Of a stretch of DNA of 64,000 nucleotides, positions 10,461 to 19,273 are shown piece by piece. Below the pieces are notes generated by a model, which ran no database searches, was not told where the DNA came from, and was given only the letters and a program-made list of their open reading frames with translations. This stretch comes from Paraktedonobacter carboxidivorans (GTDB lineage Bacteria; Chloroflexota; Ktedonobacteria; Ktedonobacterales; Ktedonobacteraceae), in assembly GCA_041156125.1 (NCBI GenBank), contig JBEVTI010000005.1, positions 1 through 64,000 on the forward strand, given 5' to 3'. The position numbers were made by a program, and so were the translations under genes. The number at the start of each line of letters is the position of its first letter. Position 1 is the first letter of the stretch.

Positions 10461-11931
10461 GATTACTCTCCCATCTGTGTTTGAAACCTGCTACCTGACC
10501 AGATAGCGCAAACGGTACTCTATATGCACCTGTACCTTGCGGCGCTGACGAAGGCAGAAGAAACGACGAGAGCAGCGCTGCTAACAGACCTAACAGAAGC
10601 AGTATAATCACTAGAATGGGCAACCATTTTCCTCTCTTGCGAGGCTGCTCTTCTACAGCTATCTGCTCACGCTCTGGCAGTTGGATCATCTGCTGCTCAT
10701 GATACACATACTCAGCCGCATGGGCGGGAATGTGACCTGCGTTGCTCGGCACCTGAGTCTGAGGCAATGGCGACCACTCAACAGGTTCGTGGGACCAGTA
10801 AGCTGGTACGCTGGCTGGCGCTGATGCCGGCGGCAGCTGCGGCGTCTGAGGTACCCGGGCTGCTTCCGGGTAAGGTACACTGGTCAAGCCCTGTTGTTCA
10901 GGCAAGACGGGAGGCTGAGGCGCGCTCTGCTGCATCAATTCAGGGGATAGCGAGACTACTGAAGTCTGGCTGGCCTGGAAAATAGGGATTGGGGCGGTCG
11001 GTTGAGTCGTAATTGCCAGCAAAGAAGCGGGCTGCGGCGTCTGAGGATCGGGAGTCAGAGGATGCGTGCTCAGATTAACCGAGCGCGCCACCGGCGAGGC
11101 CACTGGCGCAAACGCTACAGCTGCTATATAAGCCCGGCAGAGATCCATAGCCGTGCTATAGCGATCGTCGGAACGCTTATTGAGGGTCTTTTGTAATACG
11201 TCGTCTACGGCCTCAGAAATATCTGGCACCAGGCTACGTGCCAACGGCGGAGCCTGGCGTACATGCTTAAGCAAGACTTCGACCGGCGTCTGGCCCACAA
11301 AAACTGGCGACCCGGTGAGCAAGCGAAAGACAATTGCTCCCAAAGAGTAGATATCGCTGGAACGCCGCAACAGGCCCAGGGACTGTTCAGGGGCAGCGTA
11401 CTGGATCGAGCTCCACTCTAGCTTGCCAGGTGCCTGTTGCCCATCGGTATAGCCGCGCGCAATACCAAAATCAGCTAGCAACATACGCCCGTCGTTTGCC
11501 ACAAAGACGTTACGCGGCTTAATATTTCCGTGAATGATATCGTGCTCGTGCGCATATTGTACAGCATCGCAGAGTTGCTGAACAATTGGCTGAGCCTGCA
11601 TAGCCGAAAATTTGCCGCCAACTTTTTTGAGCAGTTCATCCAGCGTACCACTTCTCACAAAGGGCGTGACCGCGTAAAGCAGCCCTTCTCCCTCACCGTA
11701 CTCGATAAAAGGCAAAATATGCGGGTGGTCGAATTGACCGATCTTCTCGGCCTCTTGCAGAAAATATGCCCGAAATGCCTCACGGTCCGCGTATAACGGG
11801 CGGAAAACCTTCACTGCTACCTCATATTGCCCGTCGTTCTGGCGCGCACGGTACACATCGGCGACATTCCCCCGGCTGATGCACTCCGACAGGAGATAGT
11901 CGCTCAGCATTGCACCTTCTAAGTTCGACAT
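10453..11931 (-). CDS. Membrane-anchored Ser/Thr kinase-like protein
   Basis: A 492-residue protein with an N-terminal kinase fold (about residues 10-280), a Pro/Gln-rich linker and a single membrane helix near residues 435-458, leaving only about 30 residues outside. This is the best preserved of the three: the ATP-binding Lys is present (VAVKVF) and DFG is intact (LADFGIARG). However, the catalytic loop is HGNIKPRN, with Asn where the proton-accepting Asp should be. It is first in the three-gene cluster, so it may be the shared cytoplasmic element for the two sensor fusions; that is inference. Confidence 0.8.
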   Translation of the reverse strand: MSNLEGAMLSDYLLSECISRGNVADVYRARQNDGQYEVAVKVFRPLYADREAFRAYFLQEAEKIGQFDHPHILPFIEYGEGEGLLYAVTPFVRSGTLDELLKKVGGKFSAMQAQPIVQQLCDAVQYAHEHDIIHGNIKPRNVFVANDGRMLLADFGIARGYTDGQQAPGKLEWSSIQYAAPEQSLGLLRRSSDIYSLGAIVFRLLTGSPVFVGQTPVEVLLKHVRQAPPLARSLVPDISEAVDDVLQKTLNKRSDDRYSTAMDLCRAYIAAVAFAPVASPVARSVNLSTHPLTPDPQTPQPASLLAITTQPTAPIPIFQASQTSVVSLSPELMQQSAPQPPVLPEQQGLTSVPYPEAARVPQTPQLPPASAPASVPAYWSHEPVEWSPLPQTQVPSNAGHIPAHAAEYVYHEQQMIQLPEREQIAVEEQPRKRGKWLPILVIILLLLGLLAALLSSFLLPSSAPQGTGAYRVPFALSGQVAGFKHRWESNHA

Positions 11932-11975
11932 GCGATACCCCGTTCCTCATCCTGAAATCTGGTCTAGCATTTTAT

Positions 11976-11996
11976 TGCTATCAAACTGCTATCAAA
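11976..11996. promoter_or_regulatory. Direct repeat upstream of the kinase cluster
   Basis: TGCTATCAAA occurs at 11976-11985 and 11987-11996, a period of 11 bp or one helical turn, 45 bp upstream of the first kinase start. It may be a regulator site; no -10/-35 pair of good quality was found with it. Confidence 0.35.
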
Positions 11997-12123
11997 ATGA
12001 ACGAGGTTAATATGCATTTTCGAGCACACGAGCAGGCAAACAACTCTTGTCTATTCTACGCCGTCTTCCTCTATGCTAACTCCCCCTTCAAACTCCTTTT
12101 GCACAACGTTGAGCGTTCTTCGT

Positions 12124-12444
12124 TCAAAACTTAAACCACAACACTAGCAGAATTGTCACGATATGTAAAAGCTGATCCAGCCAGATGGGACCGATGAGTT
12201 TATAACGAGCTTTGAGGGGATCTACTACTACATGGGTTAGAAAGATGATCGTTGCGGCTAGTATGGAAGAACGAGCAAAAAGCACAAAAACAGCGGTATA
12301 CGTGGCGGCATGATAAAAGTTTACTTCCCAGCTTTTGCCTTTCTCAATGGTCATCCATGTACTTTGAAAAGCAAAATCGCCAATAAAATGACAGGCTAAC
12401 CAGACGAACAACACCTGTAAGGGAATACCAGCAACAGCAAACAT
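12124..12444 (-). CDS. DUF3307 family membrane protein
   Basis: A 106-residue protein with three to four hydrophobic segments. The conserved DUF3307 features are visible: the HFIGDFAFQSTWM segment near the start, a central His/Tyr helix and THVVVDPLKARYK followed by WLDQLLHI. The start at 12444 is chosen because AAGGGAG lies 7 bases upstream; an ATG 18 bases earlier overlaps that site. The biochemical function of the family is unknown. Confidence 0.7.
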   Translation of the reverse strand: MFAVAGIPLQVLFVWLACHFIGDFAFQSTWMTIEKGKSWEVNFYHAATYTAVFVLFARSSILAATIIFLTHVVVDPLKARYKLIGPIWLDQLLHIVTILLVLWFKF

Positions 12445-12559
12445 AAGTATTCTCCCTTGCAAAGATTTGAGATTTTCAGAATCAGTTTAATGGTTCGCAT
12501 CATTCTGAACAATGAACCAGTTCGCATTTCTCTGGTGACATACTTCACAGGGAATAATT

Positions 12560-12732
12560 TTATAAGTTAGCCTTGCTTTTTTCGAAGCAGCACGAGCGCG
12601 TCCACTACCCGCCTCTTGCGTTTTGCAGAGGTTTGGTGGGCTTTGCGCGCCCGCCAAACCTCTGCTTTTCTCCGGGACTGGGAGGCAAAAGCTGTTTTGG
12701 CCTGATTTTGCAAAATCAGGGATGATTCATAG
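12560..12732. mobile_element. MITE-like palindromic element with imperfect terminal inverted repeats
   Basis: The left end (12560-12583, starting TATAAGTTAGCC) and right end (12711-12732, ending GGGATGATTCATA) are imperfect inverted copies. The right end matches 18 of 22 bases of the complement of a repeat found at 29409 and 36229. Next to the left end is an 18-bp block, GAAGCAGCACGAGCGCGT (12584-12601), identical to 29433-29450. Inside is a hairpin at 12625-12665 with 15 of 16 bp paired. There is no reading frame, so it would be a non-autonomous element; it also fills the gap between two minus-strand genes. Confidence 0.45.
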
Positions 12733-12740
12733 CTGCAAGA

Positions 12741-14642
12741 TCATGGGTCGCTGCGTCTACCGCGCCAGGGCGTGCCGCTTTGGGCTCTAAGAATTAAGAG
12801 GGCAGCGACCAGCATCCAGAAACAGAAAGCCAGATCCTGCTCTAAAAATGCGCTATCGATCAAGCCCTGGCAGAGCGCGGCCAGCATCGCGCCACCAACG
12901 CCCAGGACAAGCCATTCCAGTCCGGCAATCTCGCCACTTGAGCTACGACGCATCGTTCTCATAATGCGCGCGAAAAGCCAGAAGAAGAGCGCCAGAAGTC
13001 CGACAAAAGCCAGCAGACCAAAGATGCCCATACTTACCCAGACATGCAGGAAAATGTCATGTGGATGAGAAAGATTAGGTTCATCGCGCAAGCCTGTAGG
13101 CAAATTCGTGCCGGGCACAAGCGTAACCCAGTAGTGTGGATGAATAGTTGAGGAAAGCGTGCAGACGTTGTTGAGGCTGTAATAACAGAGCCAGTTATCC
13201 ATGCCGACACCAAAGAGCGGATGAGCCTGAATCATATGCCAGGCCGACATCCACAGGTAATAGCGTTTGCTGATTGTGCTGATACCCTTGTTATTGTCAT
13301 GCCAGGTCGAAAGAAAGTGTGCGATTTGATGGCGCAAGACGATCCCGCCAGCCGCGACAAGCACAATCAGAATGATTGCGCCGATCAGCAACTTTTTGCG
13401 ATCGCGCACCGAAAGAGCCAGGATGAAAAGCAACGCCACTGGCAAGGCCAGCGCGGAACCAAGTGACTGGCTGAGATAGAGTACTCCAACCAGGGGTACA
13501 AAACCAGCCAGGATGAGCAGGCAAACCCACCAGTTGCTGTGAGTTTTCAGAGCCTTGCCAAGTTGAAATACCAGCAGGGCAATCCCCATTGGCAGAGCAT
13601 AATCAAAAAAGAGGCCGATACTGTTCGCGCTACCATACATTGCGTGGGCGCGCCCATCGCCCTTTGGAGGCTGAAGTTGACTGGCGAAGAAGAAGTGTTG
13701 CAGCAAACCTGCCAGCGCTACAATCAACGCACAGCCCAGGAAGGCTCCTAGCAAACGTTTCACATCCGAGCGTGTGCGCAAACAGGAAAGTGCGAGCAAA
13801 ACATAGATCAGCGGACCAATAACCTCCTCGCGCAAAGCGCGCAAGGCAGTCTGCCGATCAGCGGCAATCGCGACTGAGGCCAGCGCGGCCAGGGCAAAAA
13901 GCGCGCCAGGGATGATAAATAGTCCCAGGCGAGCGCGTAAATCCGCCAGAGTCAGACGATAGCGCCAGCGCTTGCCCTGCATCAGGAGTTGCCCTATAGC
14001 TACCAGTACACATGTATACAGGCTAATTTCAATCAGACTAAAATCAAAGGAATGGGCGTGATAGCTAAAGACCGTCTTATGCGCCATATAGTACGGCAAA
14101 GAGAGTGGAAGAAGTGCCACAGCAAAAGATAGACGGTACCAACTGAGCAAAGCAAAGATCGCCAAAAACGGGAACGAGTATAGATAAGCTGGGAGATGCA
14201 GGAAATCACTTCCAGTACCAAAGTTGGAATTTCCTATCAGGTAATAAAGCCCCATTGAAAGGATCAGCCCAGCTTCCACCAGGCGATCATGCCAGAATAG
14301 TGGAAGACCACGCAGGAGTTTCAAGGTCAAAGGCGGAGGAGCGTCGTTTGCGAATAAAGCCGGGGTAGACGGTGAGTCGCCCTTCTCTACTGGAGGATGC
14401 GCTCCCCCTTTAGATGGCGTGTGTGGTGTATCCCTTGGCTCTAGTGGAGCATCTACAATCTGCACCGGCGTCTGTGGCGTACCGTTGACAATCCCAACTA
14501 CTGGCTGAGAGACATTCTCCAACTCTGGTTGCATCTCGCCTTCGTCAGAGCCGGGTGAAAATGTGCTGACCATATGCGCGGTGGATTGAGCAAAGTCTTG
14601 ATTTTTCATAAGTTTTTCGCTATCTTGCAAAAAATTTTGCAT
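12741..14642 (-). CDS. O-antigen ligase/polymerase family membrane protein
   Basis: A 633-residue polytopic membrane protein. The first ~110 residues are hydrophilic, rich in Pro, Thr and Glu, and probably cytoplasmic; about twelve membrane segments follow. The Wzy_C-type signature HPHDIFLHVWVSMGIFG lies in the C-terminal third, after a long external loop with WHMIQAHPLFGVGMDNW. Such proteins join or polymerise lipid-linked glycans at the outer face of the cytoplasmic membrane. No glycosyltransferase cluster accompanies it here. The unusual N-terminal extension is longer than in most family members. A GAGG site lies just before the ATG. Confidence 0.75.
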   Translation of the reverse strand: MQNFLQDSEKLMKNQDFAQSTAHMVSTFSPGSDEGEMQPELENVSQPVVGIVNGTPQTPVQIVDAPLEPRDTPHTPSKGGAHPPVEKGDSPSTPALFANDAPPPLTLKLLRGLPLFWHDRLVEAGLILSMGLYYLIGNSNFGTGSDFLHLPAYLYSFPFLAIFALLSWYRLSFAVALLPLSLPYYMAHKTVFSYHAHSFDFSLIEISLYTCVLVAIGQLLMQGKRWRYRLTLADLRARLGLFIIPGALFALAALASVAIAADRQTALRALREEVIGPLIYVLLALSCLRTRSDVKRLLGAFLGCALIVALAGLLQHFFFASQLQPPKGDGRAHAMYGSANSIGLFFDYALPMGIALLVFQLGKALKTHSNWWVCLLILAGFVPLVGVLYLSQSLGSALALPVALLFILALSVRDRKKLLIGAIILIVLVAAGGIVLRHQIAHFLSTWHDNNKGISTISKRYYLWMSAWHMIQAHPLFGVGMDNWLCYYSLNNVCTLSSTIHPHYWVTLVPGTNLPTGLRDEPNLSHPHDIFLHVWVSMGIFGLLAFVGLLALFFWLFARIMRTMRRSSSGEIAGLEWLVLGVGGAMLAALCQGLIDSAFLEQDLAFCFWMLVAALLILRAQSGTPWRGRRSDP

Positions 14643-14899
14643 GCCTCAAAACGCTGGGAACCCCGAACATGATCCTCTCAATGAACGGAGCCATACATGT
14701 TTCTGGGGCGAGTATAACAAAATGCCTCGAACACGTCCACCAGATTGGGAAAGAGGGGGTAAAAAGCCTGCTAGAAGGCGCCGGTAGCCAGAAAAGAAAT
14801 GCTTCCAGGCTAAAGCGAAAGCTGCTACAGACCTTTTACCCGACGAGAGCGGCCAGGCTGCCAGATTGCATGAAATCGCGCAAAACGGTCCACAGAACA

Positions 14900-14953
14900 A
14901 AAAAGTGCTTTGCGGCGTGGAGCAACACTGGTCCACGCCGCGAAGCACTTTTT
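14900..14953 (-). terminator. Terminator after the aminotransferase gene
   Basis: A 22-bp stem with one mismatch (14900-14921 pairing with 14932-14953) ends in runs of A and T on both sides. It lies 40 bp downstream of the minus-strand aminotransferase gene. The remaining part of 14643-14995 shows nothing else I can name. Confidence 0.8.
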
Positions 14954-14995
14954 AACCGCATACCCGCGCTGAAAAATCGCGAAGCATGCAATCTG

Positions 14996-16369
14996 TTAGC
15001 GGATCAGTTCTTTAACGAACTGTTGGAAAACATGGGCATGATGGTCAATGTCATCTTGCGTGTGCTGAATCGAAATCGTCCACTGGTCGTCGAGTCCAGG
15101 CGGGAAGAGAATCCCACGATTAGCCAGGAAGAGCCAGTAGGCATACGAGAGGCGCATATCGACACTAAACCAGTCGCGATAGTTGTAAGCCCGCTCATGC
15201 CGGAACATCGCGCAGCCTTTGGCACCAATTTGCGCGACATGCATGGGCATATCATACTCATTCATGATACCCAGATAGGCGTTGCCTAACTGCTGGGAAA
15301 GATCATTAGCGTGAGCATGGGCCTCAGGCGTGAAGATCTCTGTTAACGTGACGCGCGCGGCAGTCATGGACAGCGGGTTGCCGTTAAATGTACCCATGTG
15401 ATAGACCTTGCCTTGAGCGATCAGGTCCATGATATCTTTACGTCCACCAAAGGCACCTATGGGCACGCCACCGCCAATTGATTTAGCCAGGCAGATCAGA
15501 TCAGGCTCAACCGGGTAAAGCTCGGTAATGCCACCTGGCGCGACCGTGACACCCGTTTTCACCTCGTCAAAGATCAACAAGACATTGTGGCGGCGTGTTA
15601 CTGCGCGCAGTTGCTTAAGATAGTCGTCTTTAGGCAACATAATGCCGACGTTCATCAGGATAGGCTCGGTGATAACCGCGGCAATCTCGCCCTCGTGAGC
15701 GCTCAGGATCTGATCCAGAACCTCCGCGTCGTTATAAGGCGCTATGATGGTATTATTCTTTACGTCGCGAGGAATACCCCTGGTCGCGGGTACAGTGTTT
15801 GGACGCTCATAAGGACCAGCAGCCTCTGCGCTCGGCTTGGTGCTCATCATCAGGGCATCGTGGTGCCCATGATAGCTGCCCTCGATCTTTACCACTTTGT
15901 CGCGGCCAGTAAATGCGCGTGCCATACGAATGGCTTCCATTGTGGCCTCGGTGCCAGAGTTGCAGAAGCGCACTTGTTCCAATGGCATAAAGCGGCGCAG
16001 CAGTTCTTCAGCCACGTAGACATTATCCGCGTGGGGTAGTGAATAGAGCAAGCCATCGCCAAGCTGCTTACCCAGCGCCTCCGTTAATACCGGGTGGGCA
16101 TGTCCCACCAGCAGGCTGCCAAAGGCCATATGAAAGTCGGTATATTTATTGCCATCAAGATCCCAGATTGAGCTTCCTTGCGCCTTGCTAATAAACAGAG
16201 GATAAGGCGGCACTGCCTGGAACGAACTGGCCACACCACCAGGCAAACTTTTTTTGCCTCGCTCGTGCATCTCGTGCGAATGCGGTGTGCGCGTGCGAAA
16301 CTCGGCATCTTCGCGAGTTATGATCTCTTCGACCACTTGCCGGTCGATAATTAGGGGTTCCCGAAGCAT
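14996..16369 (-). CDS. Class III aminotransferase, glutamate-1-semialdehyde aminomutase-like
   Basis: A 457-residue PLP enzyme. The start at 16369 is chosen for the AAAGGAG site just upstream. Fold-type I landmarks are clear: the CNSGTEATMEAIRMAR segment, the SYHGHHDA cofactor region, FDEVKTG, and the PLP lysine in CLAKSIGGGVPIGAFGG. The nearest family is HemL (glutamate-1-semialdehyde 2,1-aminomutase), which makes 5-aminolevulinate. No other tetrapyrrole genes are nearby and the protein is slightly longer than HemL, so another amino-mutase or aminotransferase role is possible. It has its own strong terminator and no operon partner. Confidence 0.75.
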   Translation of the reverse strand: MLREPLIIDRQVVEEIITREDAEFRTRTPHSHEMHERGKKSLPGGVASSFQAVPPYPLFISKAQGSSIWDLDGNKYTDFHMAFGSLLVGHAHPVLTEALGKQLGDGLLYSLPHADNVYVAEELLRRFMPLEQVRFCNSGTEATMEAIRMARAFTGRDKVVKIEGSYHGHHDALMMSTKPSAEAAGPYERPNTVPATRGIPRDVKNNTIIAPYNDAEVLDQILSAHEGEIAAVITEPILMNVGIMLPKDDYLKQLRAVTRRHNVLLIFDEVKTGVTVAPGGITELYPVEPDLICLAKSIGGGVPIGAFGGRKDIMDLIAQGKVYHMGTFNGNPLSMTAARVTLTEIFTPEAHAHANDLSQQLGNAYLGIMNEYDMPMHVAQIGAKGCAMFRHERAYNYRDWFSVDMRLSYAYWLFLANRGILFPPGLDDQWTISIQHTQDDIDHHAHVFQQFVKELIR

Positions 16370-16699
16370 TGCGGCTCCTTTCATGGGAGAACAGGAACAA
16401 GAAAAGACACTCCTATGAATTAACCAGGTTGCACTTCTCACTGGATTACTAATTTCATTGTAACCGAAAACCCAACGGTAATGCAATGATTTAGCAAAAA
16501 ACAAGCATGATTTCTACGAATCGCTCTATCACATAGTTTATACTCTATGGATTTCGTATTTTTTCGTGTTCATCATAACTTTTCCCAACAAGTAGCCTCT
16601 CTTCCTACACTTGCTGGCATGTGGTCCCTGACAGAGAGATGCCAGGATACACAGCAATCAGTACTTGCTGATATCATTCATGAGACAGCAGGTCAGAAG
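16370..16699. other. Intergenic region with no recognised feature
   Basis: About 330 bp between the aminotransferase start and the end of the MOSC gene. An open frame of about 50 codons at 16547 has no ribosome site and no recognisable features. Nothing else was identified. Confidence 0.5.
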
Positions 16700-17524
16700 C
16701 TATAAAGCAGTTAGAGGTATTTTGTATTCTAAAACCTCAAGAGTATCTCCTACATGCAGTATGCCCTGGCCATTTGCAAGAAGATATTGGCCAAATAAAA
16801 CCTTTTTATCGAAGGTGCGATAACGTGCGAGCGTACTAAGTGGCTCTTTGCCAGTCATGATCCCCTGAACAGGGTCCACGGTAGTAATTGCGCAGCGATC
16901 ACAGGGTCTCACAACGTGAAAGGTCTGTTCACCAATCCGAATAGTGCGCCAGCTATCTTCAGCGAAGGCTGGCGCGTTGGCGATAACCAGGTTGGGACGG
17001 AAACGCTCTAGAGACACAGGCACCGCCAGGCGCTGATTAAGATCGTTGAGGGAGCCTTCACCAAGTAGATGATATTGAAAACTGGTAAAGGCTGCCAGTT
17101 CGTGATCGATCTCAAATCCTGGCTCAACGGGATGCCGGGCTGTGCCAGGCATAAAGACCAGCCGGCAAGGGACGCGTAAAAAATCCTGAAACCACTCGTC
17201 TGCCTCGGCATTAGCAAGCAAGACTTCGCTTACCCCTTGATACCAGCGCGCCACAAGCGAAGTGGCAAACTGAGGTTGCAACGGCACGCGCAGTTGGGAC
17301 ATACCAGGGGCTTGAAGCAGCAGACCAGTCTCGTCAAGCGCAACGACAATCTTGGCGAGGCGTGGATAGTCGAACTGGTGCAAATCCGAGCCTTGCTCAT
17401 TTATCAGCATCCAGCGCCGGTCATACTGTAAACCACGCTCGCCCATAGGCGCTTGCCGGACATCGGTTCCCGCGCACCCCTTAATAGGATAAACACGAAT
17501 ACGGCTGAGAGACATCTCTGGCAC
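16700..17524 (-). CDS. MOSC domain-containing protein (YcbX-like)
   Basis: A 274-residue protein with an N-terminal MOSC beta-barrel (IRVYPIKGCAG, YDRRWMLI) and a C-terminal MOSC domain (RFRPNLVIA, RPCDRCAITTVDP, VLFGQYLLANGQG). Related proteins such as YcbX and mARC bind molybdenum cofactor and reduce N-hydroxylated compounds. The conserved Cys of the RPCDRC segment, expected to hold molybdenum, is present. The start is either GTG at 17524 or ATG at 17515; neither has a strong ribosome site. It is followed by no partner gene and lies next to the DtxR regulator gene, in the same direction. Confidence 0.8.
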   Translation of the reverse strand: MPEMSLSRIRVYPIKGCAGTDVRQAPMGERGLQYDRRWMLINEQGSDLHQFDYPRLAKIVVALDETGLLLQAPGMSQLRVPLQPQFATSLVARWYQGVSEVLLANAEADEWFQDFLRVPCRLVFMPGTARHPVEPGFEIDHELAAFTSFQYHLLGEGSLNDLNQRLAVPVSLERFRPNLVIANAPAFAEDSWRTIRIGEQTFHVVRPCDRCAITTVDPVQGIMTGKEPLSTLARYRTFDKKVLFGQYLLANGQGILHVGDTLEVLEYKIPLTAL

Positions 17525-17572
17525 GATAATTATTCTTTCACATGTTTTCTAAATCTAAGAAGGCGCCCTGCT

Positions 17573-18277
17573 TTACACGCGCGTAACCCAGATTTTCGCG
17601 GGTACTGAACTATTGATGAGTACTTCCTGATCGCCTACCTGGAGATGGCAATCAAGGATGGAAACTACGCTTGCCGGAGAAGGTGGCACCAGCATTATCA
17701 ACTCAGTGCCAGGTGTCAGTTCTTTTTCATGCAAGTAATGGATGAGCGCTTCTTCATCCTCAACGACCTCGGAAATGCAGAGAATCTTGACTGTCTCCCC
17801 CTGCTCTACAGTTGAAAGGCGAATAGCATTTTGATCCTGAAGATAGGTACGCGCACTGGGCACCTGGCCGGGGATGGGGTTGCCATGTGGGCAGGTGGTA
17901 GGAAAGTTCAAGCTGGTTAACACGCGTTCTTCGACCGCGCCAGAGATAAAGTGCTCCAGACGACAGGCCTCTTCGTGAACCTGGTGCCATTGCATACCCA
18001 GCATATCCACCAGAAAACGCTCTGTCAGACGATGGCGGCGTAAGACAGCTTCCGCGGCGGTATAGCCTGCCTCGGTCAAACGAACCTGGCGCCGCTGATC
18101 CATTTCGATATAGCCAGCTTTGACCAGTCGCTTGAGCATCTCTGTTACGCTTGGCGGTGCCACTTGAAATTTCTCCGCCAAGCGCGCTCCGATCACGATC
18201 TCTTTTTCAGCGGCCATATTATAGATGGTCTCTAGATATTCCTCGACGGTGGCTGTTAAGGGTTCTTCGATCTTCAC
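17573..18277 (-). CDS. DtxR/MntR-family metal-dependent transcriptional regulator
   Basis: A 234-residue protein starting with GTG at 18277, chosen because GGAGGAG lies 8 bases upstream and the family's winged helix then begins at once. The winged-helix segment VEEYLETIYNMAAE and the recognition helix APPSVTEMLKRLVKAGYI are visible, then the dimerisation/metal domain with HRLTERFLVDMLGM and the EEACRLEHFIS helix. The last third resembles the FeoA/SH3-like domain of longer DtxR proteins. Such regulators sense Fe(II) or Mn(II). The divergent neighbour is a LysM/transglycosylase gene; no metal transporter is adjacent. Confidence 0.85.
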   Translation of the reverse strand: MKIEEPLTATVEEYLETIYNMAAEKEIVIGARLAEKFQVAPPSVTEMLKRLVKAGYIEMDQRRQVRLTEAGYTAAEAVLRRHRLTERFLVDMLGMQWHQVHEEACRLEHFISGAVEERVLTSLNFPTTCPHGNPIPGQVPSARTYLQDQNAIRLSTVEQGETVKILCISEVVEDEEALIHYLHEKELTPGTELIMLVPPSPASVVSILDCHLQVGDQEVLINSSVPAKIWVTRV

Positions 18278-18395
18278 AATGCTGCTCCTCCCTCTGTTGC
18301 GACGCGTGTTCTCTGGTGTGAGATTTCTGCGTCCCAACGTATTCGCCTTTCTGTATTCCACACCTGGATATAGTGAGAGCAGAAAGGAGTCGGTC

Positions 18396-19211
18396 ATGAC
18401 CATTGCATTAGTGAACCATCTTTCTGATCAACCCAGGTTACGCATAAAATCTGCCCTGATTTTTGGTGTATTCGCTCGGCGCCTGCGCGCATCGAGAACA
18501 CAGGTGACGCTCACGCTTCTGAGCGCTCTGCTCCTCTGCGCGAGCCTTGGCGCTTATAATCTGCACAATAGCTTGCTCGGCGGACGCAACATCGCGAACA
18601 GTTGTAGATGGTATACTATTGAAAGCGGCGATACCCTGTCGTCCATCGCCTGGCACTATCATATTACCATTTCAAAGCTGGCGAGCGCCAATACCATCGC
18701 CAATATTAATTTGATCTTCGTCGGCCAGCGTCTCTGCGTCCCTCACCGCAGATTTGATTCTACAAGTGGCATTACAGACCATGGTGCCGTGCGCTGGTAC
18801 GCCTATAACGCGCTGGGCTGGTCTAGCCGCTCACAAGTACGCCATATGCTCTGCGAGACCGCTATACGCCATCACCTGCCCTCCAGGCTTCTGCTGGCGA
18901 TCGCCTGGCAAGAAAGCGGCTGGACACAACATGTGATTGCCCATGATGGTGGCATTGGCGTCATGCAACTCATGCCCTATACCGCTATGGGCATCAATAC
19001 TGGCATTGGCCAGTTACTTGATCCTTATGATCTCCAGGACAATCTTGATCTCGGCGCGACCTACCTCCAGTGGCTCTGGCAAAATTTCCACGGCAACCTC
19101 CCCCAAATAATCAGCAGCTATAACGAGGGCGGCTGGGCTGTCAAACATCGCGGGATTTTCAATTGGCATTATGTCAACAATGTCATGGCACTTATGCATA
19201 ATCTTAATTAA
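18396..19211 (+). CDS. LysM-domain lytic transglycosylase
   Basis: A 271-residue exported or membrane-anchored protein. The start at 18396 is chosen for the AAAGGAG site 6 bases upstream. It has a hydrophobic anchor or signal (about residues 35-57), a LysM peptidoglycan-binding repeat (WYTIESGDTLSSIAWHY to GQRLCVP), and an SLT transglycosylase domain in which the catalytic Glu lies in AWQESGW, followed by GVMQLMP and SSYNEGG. It would cleave the glycan strands of peptidoglycan. It is divergent from the DtxR-type regulator and converges with aroC across a shared terminator. Confidence 0.85.
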   Translation: MTIALVNHLSDQPRLRIKSALIFGVFARRLRASRTQVTLTLLSALLLCASLGAYNLHNSLLGGRNIANSCRWYTIESGDTLSSIAWHYHITISKLASANTIANINLIFVGQRLCVPHRRFDSTSGITDHGAVRWYAYNALGWSSRSQVRHMLCETAIRHHLPSRLLLAIAWQESGWTQHVIAHDGGIGVMQLMPYTAMGINTGIGQLLDPYDLQDNLDLGATYLQWLWQNFHGNLPQIISSYNEGGWAVKHRGIFNWHYVNNVMALMHNLN

Positions 19212-19273
19212 AAGCTGGAGGCGAGATAACGGCACGCGTGCCGCACTCTGTTATCTCGCCTCCAGCTTTTAAT
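19207..19273. terminator. Bidirectional terminator, perfect 24-bp inverted repeat
   Basis: Arms at 19207-19230 and 19250-19273 are perfectly complementary and end in A/T runs on both sides. The repeat overlaps the stop codon of the transglycosylase gene and abuts the aroC stop, so one hairpin serves both convergent genes. Confidence 0.9.

Noticed and set aside
16547..16705. Open frame of about 52 codons on the plus strand between the aminotransferase and MOSC genes
   Set aside because: No ribosome site, overlaps the MOSC gene end, and the sequence has no recognisable features.
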